Shown here one piece after another: positions 9,684 through 19,113 of a DNA stretch of 64,000 bases (position 1 is the first letter of the stretch; every line of letters begins with the position of its first letter). The stretch spans positions 423,016 to 487,015 of the forward strand of contig JBAZVH010000001.1 in assembly GCA_041660965.1 (NCBI GenBank), written 5' to 3'. The notes under the pieces were generated by a model, which saw only the letters and a program-made list of their open reading frames with translations, searched no databases and was not told the DNA's origin. This stretch comes from Candidatus Gracilibacteria bacterium (lineage in GTDB: Bacteria; Patescibacteriota; Gracilibacteria; BD1-5; JAGOOR01). The position numbers and the translations under genes are program-made.

Positions 9684-9721
9684 CAAAAATATGACAATAT
9701 ATAATAACTAAAATGAGCGGG
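9666..9721. repeat. 15-bp perfect inverted repeat
   Basis: cccgctcattttagt (9666-9680) and actaaaatgagcggg (9707-9721) are exact complements separated by 26 bp. No flanking T-run is seen, so it is more likely an operator, RNA structure or element end than a terminator. Confidence 0.7.
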
Positions 9722-9945
9722 ACACACGGCATCGATAGAGAAAAACAATGATAGAAAAAGGTAAACCATTTTTCAGTCTCTGTATTTTTATTTGGAGTGC
9801 GGTGAGAAACCGTTAATTTCTCTCCAATCACAGGGTCAATGTTGCACGAGAACAGCTTGTAAGGATACAATACCCTATCTTGAAACCAAAAGAAAATATT
9901 TGAGTCTTGCTCTATGGGTGATATGGTTTGAAATAGAGGATTTTT
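9722..9945. other. Gap without a recognised gene
   Basis: Only short ORFs in conflicting frames; none shows a family motif. A stretch near 9880 (minus strand, TTTCAAGATAGGGTATTGTAT) could hold a promoter. Together with the neighbouring elements, 9374-10278 is a 905-bp region without a supported gene. Confidence 0.4.
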
Positions 9946-10005
9946 ACACCCCCATTTTCAAGTCTTATTGTTCCGCCCCCTCATAAATAAGGGGGAGTTT
10001 TTGCA
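9946..10005. repeat. C-rich hairpin repeat, family E copy 1
   Basis: cacccccattttc... then ttgttccgccccctcataaataagggggagttttt. The arms ccccct and aggggg pair. Relatives are at 41441, 45239 and 51464. Confidence 0.7.
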
Positions 10006-10028
10006 GTTTCCTTTCCTCTAGCTCTTCA

Positions 10029-10165
10029 GAAATGAGAGTCTGAGAGGAAATACTGTTTGAGCGGGATGAATCCAGAAGGATCTTGAATTTAGACTATAGC
10101 GAGTTTATTTCCTTTCAGTGGTTTTGCAGTATCCGCCTAGGCGGACCATCAAAAGTACGAAAATG
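10029..10165. repeat. Dispersed stem-loop repeat family A, copy 2
   Basis: Same core as copy 1 but without its nested insertion: aggaaatactgtttgagcgg, then gatgaat, tatagcgagtttatttcct, and ggttttgcagtatccgccta leading to ccatcaaaagtac. The stem arms aggaaata/tatttcct are conserved. It contains an exact tccgcctaggcgga at 10132-10145. Confidence 0.8.
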
Positions 10166-10195
10166 AATCCTGAAATTGAAATAATTTTGTGTCCT

Positions 10196-10237
10196 AGATT
10201 CCACCTCGCGGACTTCGTCCTTGGCTGGAATGACGGG
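10196..10237. repeat. REP-like palindrome (family C)
   Basis: gattccacctcgcggac ... ttggctggaatgacggg: the flanks gattcca and tggaatgacgg match the other family C elements, while the core differs. It is close to the copy at 55353-55400. Confidence 0.6.
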
Positions 10238-10278
10238 AAAGATCTTTTGAGTTTTTATGTACTGTGTACTACGTTTTC

Positions 10279-10908
10279 TTACTTCATCCACTTCACCACG
10301 CGATAGGTCACTGGTGTACAGAGTGCTTCAACGGCAATTTTGAAAATAATATTTGAGAGGGCGAGGTGGAGGAGATCTGTCTGCCCCATAGTTCCGAGAA
10401 ATGCGATGGTACAGAATACTGCTGTATCAGCTGTTTCTCCTATCAGGGTTGAACCAATTGTACGTACCCAGAGCCATCTTTCTCCTGTGAGTCGACGAAT
10501 CCAGAGAAGACTCCAGGCATTTGAGAGTGAGCCAGCCAGATAGCCAAAAATACTTCAGAGCGTAATGCGAGGGACGAGTCAGAGAATATTTTCATAACTT
10601 GATTGAAATTCCCAAAAACTCGCCACAGGAAGATATTGCACAATCGCCAGAATCAGGGCGTTGAGAACAATCGCTGCAAATCCGAGAAGAATAATCTTTT
10701 TCGCTGTTTTCCAACCATAAACCTCTGCAAAGATATCTCCAAAAATATAGGAAAGAGGAAAAAGAATGGTGCCGGCATCGAGAGTCAGGCCTGCAAATTG
10801 CGTCATTTTCGTCGATGCAATATTTGAGATAATGAGAATCACACAGAAAAGACTGACCAGCACAGTAAAGCGGAAGGAGGGAGCGGCAATAGGTTTAATA
10901 GGTTTCAT
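10279..10908 (-). CDS. yhhQ: Queuosine precursor transporter (YhhQ/VUT family)
   Basis: 209 residues, ATG to TAA, with UGA glycines after YENIL and ITL. Several membrane helices are visible (FTVLVSLFCVILIISNI, AIVLNALILAIVQYL, GSIFGYLAGSLSNAW). Family hallmarks are DAGTILFPLSYIFGDIFAEVYG in the N-terminal half (here 29-60), GSLSNAWSLLWIRRLTG and WVRTIGSTLIGETADTAVF. The family takes up preQ0/preQ1 for tRNA queuosine synthesis; no queuosine gene is in the window. It stands alone between the repeat block and the metallophosphoesterase gene. Confidence 0.9.
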
Positions 10909-10997
10909 ACGTTTATTGTCGATGGTTAATAGTTATACGTTATAGGTTCCCGAACAAGATACTTCCTGCCTATGACTATGACTGTTACTATGACTTT

Positions 10998-12149
10998 TTA
11001 AGAACCAGACTGAAACTTCAATGTCACAAGAAGAATCTCTGGTCGAGCATTGGTCCGAACTGGTGGTCACCATGTCCCAACACCAGAAGAAACAAAGATA
11101 TGAGTGTTGCCTTTTTGTTTGTACCCCCGTGCCAATTCGAATACTTGGGAAACAATGTAATTCAGTGGCCAGAGTTGCCCATTATGTGTATGACCAGAAA
11201 ACTGTACATCGATTTTATTTTGTTCTGCTTCAAAGAGATTCTTTGGTTGGTGATCCATCAGTATCAGTGCTGTCTCTGGGTCAGTTAAGCTTACGAGATC
11301 TTCGAGATTGCTTCTGATTTTCCCAAATTGCATTCCTGAGATATCATCTCGACCTATTAGTGTGATACCGGCAACTGGTGTGATACTATCTCTCAAGAGA
11401 GTGATAGTATGATCCATGAGATAATTCGCTGCTCGGTCGACACCTCCGATATATTCATGATTCCCGAGAGAGCCATACACACCATATTGAGCTGATAGTT
11501 TACGGAGACGTTCGCCGAGATCACGACGTATGACGGGATCGACTTCTCAGTCGAGGATATCACCTGGGAGCAAGATAAGATCTGGCTTAAGAGCATTGAT
11601 CTGTGCGACAACTCGCTCTGCATGATACCCACCATTGATAGGGCCGAGATGAATATCGCTGGCAACAGCGATACGAAGAGTGTCTGTTACAGGATTCTTT
11701 TTATGAACCATGATAGTCTGCTCACGAATAACGGGCGTGCGAGCATTGACGTAGCCAGCGACGATCATTACCACCGTAGCGACCACAGTAAGCCATGTGA
11801 GATGATAAGCAACCATTTTCATCCCCTCTTGTGAGATAAAATGAAAAAAATAGTTCGTGAGTTTAAAAATATCATATCCTAGACTTGCAAAGAAAAAATG
11901 AACTATGCCAACAAACCAGAGTGATCAAAAGGTGATGAGCGCATCAGAAAAAAGAGAACTATAATAGTGCTGAAATGTCTCACCGAGAATATAGGAAGAA
12001 GCGAGAACCAAAAACACACCTATATATACCGAGAGTGGCACAGAAAAGGCATCCAACATAAAATATCCATGTATAAAAATATAGGCATTGAGAATGATAT
12101 ACAAAAATATAAAGACAGAAAAATAGAGAAAAAACATAGGATGACGCAT
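10998..12149 (-). CDS. Membrane-anchored metallophosphoesterase
   Basis: 383 residues to TAA. About 125 N-terminal residues form four membrane helices, followed by a calcineurin-like domain facing outward or periplasmically: VASDIHLGPINGG, LLPGDILDGE, GSLGNHEYIGG and the GHTHNGQ motif supply the metal ligands (Asp, His, Asn, His). The C-terminus GTWGPPVRTNARPEILLVTL matches the YkuE/YaeI type, which hydrolyses UDP-diacylglucosamine or similar phosphoesters; the substrate here is unknown. The start ATG of MRHPMFF is chosen; an in-frame ATG at 12207 (MTNQYPSLL) would add 19 residues. A second, shorter family member is at 55403. Confidence 0.85.
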
Positions 12150-12208
12150 GATAGTATAAGAGAAAAAAGAAGAGAGAAAAAATAATAAAGAAGGGTATTG
12201 GTTCGTCA

Positions 12209-12222
12209 TCCGCCTAGGCGGA
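12209..12222. repeat. tccgcctaggcgga palindrome
   Basis: Exact copy, here flanked as gtca-tccgcctaggcgga-tcc, the reverse-complement context of the copy at 51438. It lies in the gap between yvcK and the metallophosphoesterase. Confidence 0.8.
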
Positions 12223-12243
12223 TCCATCCAAGATTTTATTGTT

Positions 12244-13173
12244 TTAAAAAATGGATTTAATTGTTTGCAGGACCTTCTCGGCATCGTGTCGTAAAGTGTT
12301 TCTAGATATACCTCCAAGTATGCTCACCTTGGGGCCCAAGGTATCTGATAAAAAGTTATCAATAATTTTCTTAGGATTACTTTCCCCGACTGGTACTTTT
12401 TGCTTTTCGTCTATTCCCGTACCATCATGTATGAGAATAGTATCGATATCTATGTGACCGAGAAATCTTTCCATCTCAGAAAGATACATATCTACATCAT
12501 ATCCATCACAGTGTCCCGGAGGAAAATTGGAAGCATTAGCAATAAATATTTTTTTTGCTTTTGATCATTTGAGAGCATCGAGCATCCCTTCTGGCAAGAG
12601 ACAGGCAAGAAGAGAGGTATAAAATGTTCCAGGTCCGAGAATGATACAATCAGCATCAAGAATAGCTTCTGTAGCTGGTCAATAGGCGTGAGTTCTCGGG
12701 GTGAGTTCCAATGTTGCAATCTGGTTTGATAGATGCGTCTGGGAAATGATATGATCTTCTCAGAGCATTCTCTCGCCATTTTTGAGTGTCACGAGAATAT
12801 CATGAATTTCTTCTGTCGCTGGGAGAATACGGTGGGTATGAATACCCAGCATCTCATGAGCTCGTGCCAGTCATTCGCCTACGCCATATTGTTCGATAAG
12901 CCCGAGAAGCCATATATTACCAACTGGATGTCCATCGAGAAAACCATGCTGAAATCGATATTCGGTCCAGATACTTGCCTTGCCAGCAAGAGAGGAGAGA
13001 TTTTTCCGAATATCGCCGAGTGCTGGTACAGCATACATCTGCCGTAAAACACCCGTACTCCCACCACTATCAGAGGTGGAGACAATCGCTGTGAGCTGTA
13101 TATCTGGATGTTTTTGAAATGTTTTGAGAAGATTGGCTATTCATGATCCTCCTCCGATAAGTACGATATGCAT
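12244..13173 (-). CDS. yvcK: YvcK/CofD-like UDP-sugar-binding protein
   Basis: 309 residues, ATG to TAA. The N-terminus MHIVLIGGGSGIANLLKTF is the nucleotide-binding glycine loop, with one of its glycines coded by TGA, followed by VSTSDSGGSTG and ALGDIRKNL. GHPVGNIWLLGLIE and LGPGTFYTSLLACLLPEG are further YvcK blocks. YvcK (GlmR) binds UDP-GlcNAc and controls the flow of carbon toward peptidoglycan precursors. Length is typical. It is divergent from the HtrA-like gene with an 80-bp gap that probably holds both promoters. Confidence 0.9.
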
Positions 13174-13252
13174 AATGGTGATATAGTAGAGAATTTTTCT
13201 ATTTTTCAACTTTTAGACTACCAAGAAAAAAAATACTCCTATAATCACTCTT

Positions 13253-13975
13253 ATGAACCGAACTCTTTTTGCTCTTTTTATTGCCACGCTTTCTCTCGTC
13301 GTGGCTGTTGTATCTACTCTTTTTATCCTGAATACGGATATCCGAAATCTCTCTGAACATACTGGGGGTATGCAGGGTGCCCTCCATACCATTTTTGATA
13401 CTGTCTGACCAGCTACGGTCGCTCTTTCTGCAACCAAATCATGAATCGATGAAGTCACAACAAGACAATGAACTGGTATTATCGTGCGATCAGACGGTAT
13501 CGTTCTCACCAATAAACATCTCGTGGAAGAATGATTTACCTATACTATTGAATTTCAAGATGGTACAAAAATGCCAGCCCAAGTCTCAAAAATCCATCCC
13601 ACATATGACCTCGCACTTCTCACACTCCTATCAGATATACCTCTCACGCTCCCTGTAGGAAAATTTATCAATTCTCAAGCAAATGTACGTGCTGGAGATA
13701 TCATCGTCAGTATCGGAAATACTCTCGGGCTGTATCCTCAGTCTATCGTGCAAGGCATTATCTCAGGAGTGAACAGAACTGTGCCCCTGGGAACAACTCC
13801 TATGGTTGGACTTATCCAAACGAGTATTCCTGTCAATCTCGGAAATAGTGGGGGGCCTCTTATCAATGTAGATGGAAAAATCATCGGGATCAATACTGGC
13901 ATCGTCTGAGGGAGCTCTCAGATAGGATGGTCATTGCCCCTTACACAGAGTGAAGTGGATTCTTTTGTACGATAA
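13253..13975 (+). CDS. Membrane-anchored trypsin-like protease (HtrA-like, without PDZ)
   Basis: 240 residues, ATG to TAA. One membrane helix (5-27) anchors it, then a complete but minimal S1C protease domain: His89 in TNKHLVEE, Asp119 in YDLALL, and Ser199 in GNSGGPLINVDG. UGA glycines occur at 52, 64, 73, 94 and 219. The chain stops right after the protease domain, so there is no PDZ domain, unlike DegP/DegS, and regulation must differ. It probably degrades or processes envelope proteins outside the membrane. A terminator follows at 13988. Confidence 0.9.
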
Positions 13976-13987
13976 ATAGTATTTTTA

Positions 13988-14020
13988 AAATGCTCCTTTC
14001 TTTCGAGAGGAGCATTTTTA
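13988..14020. terminator. Intrinsic terminator between convergent genes
   Basis: aaatgctcctttc and gagaggagcattt form a stem with one wobble, flanked by A- and T-runs on both sides. It can serve both the protease gene and the giant gene that ends at 14047. Confidence 0.75.
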
Positions 14021-14046
14021 AATATCTCAGAAGGATGTGGGTTTTG

Positions 14047-17000
14047 CTAAAAAACTAAACTTGAAAGTACGGGTATCACGGTTGAATTTGATCCTGAGAC
14101 ATAGAGAGTACATTGACCAGTGGTCGCTGTCGTCAAACGGAATCGTTCCAGGTCTTGAGATGCTGCAGTTACTTTTGGACAAGAAGAATCCAGAGCTGTG
14201 CCATTAAAGCATTTTCCGTTACCATTACCAATGGTGTCTAATATGTCTCCATTCACTGTGAGTGATCCTCCTCGTGTATTATAGGTGGAGAGACGACCAT
14301 TGATGATAAGGGGATTAGTGAGCAGATATGCATCATCTATCCAGTTCATTTGAGAAGCATCTTCGCCATTTATGAGTGCTCAATCTGCAATCAGCGTAGC
14401 ACCAATTCTGATAACCGCTGGATTGACATAGATATTGCCTCCTACACCATCACTATTTTTTCTGGCTATGATTACCAATGAAGCATTGGTACCACTACTA
14501 TACGTTATATTCCCATCTATCTGCACATCCATACCTTCTACCAAGAGAACTTTTGGAGATCCGAGAGACGTCGTAGCTGCAGTCGTTCAGACAGTAACAA
14601 ATTTTTGAGTATTAGTAGCATTTTTGTAATAATAGTACCCGTTCGTATTATGAGTGTTTGATCCTATGAGTTTCGCAGCGGGTGTGGTATTGAGGTCTAT
14701 CATGTCAGAATTTCAGGATATTTCATCCGAATCATAGAGATTCTTGATATAGGTATTGATATTTTGACTGAGACGAGTGTGGAAAGTAGTATTTTGTGTG
14801 GCTCGGGTACTATCGCTCAGTGAATATCCATACCGTGAGGCATTCATTCTATCTATCAGCGGTGGCACATACGTCATCAATGTCGGTACTTGTGACATCG
14901 TACCATCAGCAAAACAACCGACGTAAGATGGTGCAGCTCATGGTGAGTATTGTCAGTATGTCACATTTCCCGCCGCATCACTCACACAGTATTTTACTGT
15001 ATCCCCAGGTAAAGCCAATACGGTTTTATTTGTAGTATAATCATAATGACCCGATGTTTTTATGACTTTCCCTATCTCAGTACACGTAGGGTCTCCAGAG
15101 AAAGAAGTCTGAATACTCAGTGGAAGACCCGAGAGAGTATCTTCTGCGATGATAGTTATAGAGAGACCACCCAACGGTATAACATTGATGACTGGATTTG
15201 TATGATCAATACCTAGTGAAACTTTTACTTCTGCTGGAGATTGAGCGCTTGTTGGATTCCCAGCATTATCATACACATAAAATGATGTATCTGTGAGAAC
15301 ACCTTCTCAGAAAGTACGAGTAAATATGGTCGTATCTGTCAGATCATTTGCTACCCAAGCTCAATCTTTTACACCAGCACACGTACAGGCATCTGTAAAA
15401 TCACCACCATTTTCACATTTTATGGCAACAGTGATATCATTTTTGCTCCAGTTTGGTGAATTAAATGTTTTTGTACCGCTCGGATAAAAAGTACCAATTG
15501 GTGTGGTACTATCCCGTCCAGCTCAATGAGATATCGTCTGGTAACTCGATCCTCCCCCATAATCACCTTGGTAAATAGCTACATCTCACTGACCAGATGG
15601 TAATCTGACAGTGCACGTAATATTTTCATAGAGAGTATCGCTCGGGTGCAATCGAGTACATGTTATAAGTAAATCATCCCGATCTTGTCATCCTGTTCTC
15701 CATCGCATGTTCGTCGTAACAGAAAGTGCTGAAGTGCCAGCAAAGAGAGATTCAAACTTTTCTCTACACTGTGTCAGAGCACTACCAAACTGATCACATG
15801 CAATAGCATATTCACTGTCTGCTCCTACAACACACATAATACTATCAGAAGATGTGACAACAAAGGATGTCGGTTGCCGAAAATTGGCCGTGCAAGTCTT
15901 GTCAGTTTCCATAATGACAACACCATCACTACAGTCCGCATTGCCACTCCAGCCAGAAAACGCAGAGCCAGTCGCAGGTACAGGGGTCAATGTGACAGAC
16001 GTACCAGAAGTATAGGTTTCTGAGCAATCAGATCCACAGTTGATACCAAGAGGAGATGATGTCACGGTTCCTGTTCCAGTGCCAACCTTGTTAACTATGA
16101 GGGTATTCGTACAAACACTAGAAACGGTACCAGAAGTAGAGGATGAGACAGACGTCCCAAAAGAATTGGACGCTTTAATAGTGTATGAGTAGGTCATTCA
16201 TCGAACCAGATTGCTATCCGAGAATGCTAGGCCTGCCCCATCGTATACCAGTATTGTGTCACGATAGACTTTGTAATTTGTTGCCCCAGATGACGCATTC
16301 CAGGAGAGATTGAGCCAATTATTGTTACAGTAGCTCGTGGATGCGATAAAGCCAGTTGGTGTCGTCGGTGGTGGTCATGATGTCGTAATAAATGTGGCCG
16401 TGCAAGTCTTGTCAGTTTCCATAATGACAACACCATCACTACAGTCCGCATTGCCACTCCAGCCAGAAAACGCAGAGCCAGTCGCAGGTACAGGGGTCAA
16501 TGTGACAGACGTACCAGAAGTATAGGTTTCTGAGCAATCAGATCCACAGTTGATACCAAGAGGAGATGATGTCACGGTTCCTGTTCCAGTGCCAATCTTA
16601 TTGATTGTGAGTGTGTCAGATGGTCACACATCTGCCAAACAAATCGTACCATTCCATGTAGTACCAGTGATACATGATGCTGTCGCAGTAGCACTCTTGA
16701 GCTCCACTGAATTGTTATACAAGAAGAAAGTTCTTGAACCATGTGCGACTGTGTAAGAAGTCCCATTACTTGCGTTTGCTGTTGCAACAGTCATGTTTGT
16801 AGGAGTAGTAACTGCAGAAGTACCTACTGGATTTGTAGTACTCCAAACAAGAGTAGTGGAACAACTATTCGCTCCTGCGGCAATGGTACAGTCAGAAGCA
16901 GTAAGGGTACCAGATGGTCATGCAGTCGTAGAAAAAGTAGCATCGGGAGAATATCCTGTACCGGTAGTATTCGTCGCATACCCTCGATAATGGTACGTGG

Positions 17001-18984
17001 TACTCGGACTCAGTCATGATCTCAGGTGAGTGAATATTCAGAGTGTTATCGCTCATTCTGCCTGACAGATTGATCCAGCGACTCAGAGTCCAGGATTTGC
17101 TGAGAGTCCCCAACACGTTCCACGAGCAGAGATGGCTGCTGGAATACCGAGAGAGGTCACATTGGCTCAGAGAGTGGCAGATGAGGAAGTGATATTGGTG
17201 GCTGTAGGTGAAGTGACAGTGGGGATGGCATCTGCCAAACAAATCGTACCATTCCATGTAGTACCAGTGATACATGATGCTGTCGCAGTAGCACTCTTGA
17301 GCTCCACTGAATTGTTATACAAGAAGAAAGTTCTTGAACCATGTGCGACTGCGTAAGAAGTCCCATTACTTGCGTTTGCTGTTGCAACAGTCATGTTTGT
17401 AGGAGTAGTAACTGCAGAAGTACCTACTGGATTTGTAGTACTCCAAACAAGAGTAGTGGAACAACTATTCGCTCCTGCGGCAATGGTACAGTCAGAAGCA
17501 GTAAGGGTACCAGATGGTCATGCAGTCGTAGAAAAAGTAGCATCGGGAGAATATCCTGTACCGGTAGTATTCGTCGCATACCCTCGATAATGGTAGAGAG
17601 TGGATGGAGAGAATCATGATCGTAGGTGGGTAAATACTCAGGTTGTCACAGATCATTCTGCCTGACAGGTTGATCCAGCGACTCAGAGTCCAGGATTTGC
17701 TGAGAGTCCCCAACACGTTCCACGTTGTGAGATAACTGCTGGAATACCGAGGGAGGTCACATTGGCTCAGAGAGTGACAGATGAGGAAGTGATATTGGTA
17801 GCTGTAGGTGAGATGATTGTCGGAATAGCTGGTTTATTGGCAGAACAGTTTACCACATTTGCATTTGGAGCAGTGCAAGTCCAGGAATATGTATTGTCTG
17901 AATCAGTAACATCACTTCTCGTTGCTCCCGTTGGACAAGCCGCTGTACCAGAAGGTTCTGCAATCAAAGTAGCGCCGTTTGCAGTACCACAACTAGCCAC
18001 TTCGCCTACACAATGTCCTCCTCCCAATACACAATATCGTCCAGTAGCTGCCTTACCTCCACGGACACCAGCATCAACCCCTGTGACTATAGCCCCCATT
18101 GAAAAATAATATATTCCAGGAGTACTAGGAGCATTTCCTGTCAATGAAAGAGAGACATTGTTTGGATTACCAATACCTTTTACAACACGATTCCAATACG
18201 TTGATACATATTTGCTATATCTAACTCTGTTTATCGGAGTATTGAGCCCTGTTCCAGTGTACCAGGTCTCAGCTGCTTCCCGAGAAGCAAAACTGTTATA
18301 CCCTGTTTTTGGCAAATATAAATCTATCCTTGGTGGTACAGGGCTTGTGGTAGTATATTTGATAACTATAGTCCCCAAACTTGCGCCTCCAATTACATTT
18401 GGTACTGGGCTGGGAATAGTAAAATAACCACCACTTTTTATTCCATACAAAGCGTAAATAGTAGTCCACCCTCCTGTCACAAAAACATCTGCTGGGTTAG
18501 TATCGGTTATAACAGAGTTGACATTACCGACAACAATAAGTTCTGGGCACTCTAAAGTGGTTGGTGTTGTACCTTCTGTTTTATAATAATTCATTGTTGC
18601 AGTGTACGTCCCCACTTGTAATCCTGAAGTCAAAAACTTTACAAATTTGGGTCCGTATGCTGAATTACTCGTTTCAGTATAGGTAGCTGGTCCTGTTAAA
18701 GTAACTGATACATGATGAAAGTCGTTTGCATTAAAATCATCTGCCTCCAATTCAAATTTGGCATATCTGTCAGTACCTGTAGCAACATTTAAACTGGTAC
18801 TCATACAATAAGCTGTTGTAGTTTGATTTCCTGCACCATTAGAAATCGATATTCCTGGACCGAGTAGATTTTCATCGACATCAGTAGCAAAAACTATTGA
18901 ATTATTGAGGAAAACAATCAAAAACGTACCCAAAACCAAAGAGAGAACACTGGAACAGATGAATTTCTTTTTCATATATTTCAT
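14047..18984 (-). CDS. Giant secreted modular protein 1 (FN3/InlB-like repeats)
   Basis: 1645 residues, ATG to TAG, made continuous only by many UGA glycines. A signal peptide (1-34) is followed by a unique ectodomain (to about 390), a Cys-rich stretch, two nearly identical 200-residue Ig/FN-like units (about 385-785), an InlB-B-like repeat with GSAFSGWSGNADCSDG (about 800-868), an FN3 domain with YKVYRDTILVYDG (about 870-955), a second copy of the same InlB-like repeat (958-1030), and Ig-like regions with VKYCVSDAAGNV. The last 230 residues contain GYYYY, SLVIIARK, ATLIADGALING, INGRLSTYNTRGGSL, SQDLERFR and CTLYVSG, a module shared with the proteins at 19114 and 26147. Presumably a cell-surface adhesin. 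Confidence 0.88.
16631..17830 (-). repeat. Tandem duplication, two 600-bp units in giant protein 1
   Basis: 16631-17230 and 17231-17830 repeat with an exact 600-bp period. The stretch 16793-16990 equals 17393-17590; divergence is concentrated near 16994-17055 versus 17594-17655. Because 600 is a multiple of three the frame is kept. Confidence 0.9.
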
Positions 18985-19113
18985 TATATGTAAAAAATTT
19001 TATCCAGAAACAAAATTATAGCAAATGATAACACTCGATGCTGCAATGTAAAATTACTTATTTTCAAATATATGTAAACTGCTGTCTTATACGCACACTT
19101 CAAAAAAAATATA
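18985..19113. other. Gap between giant genes 1 and 2
   Basis: AT-rich, 129 bp, no ORF or clear hairpin; it presumably contains the promoter of giant gene 1 (minus strand). Confidence 0.4.

Noticed and set aside
9676..9870. 64-aa minus-strand ORF (MYPYKLFSCNID...)
   Set aside because: It runs through the inverted repeat and has no homology or composition typical of the neighbours; left as unassigned.
9595..9900. Structured RNA such as tmRNA, RNase P, 6S or SRP RNA
   Set aside because: I looked for their conserved words and for a CCA-type tRNA end and found none; kept only as an open question.
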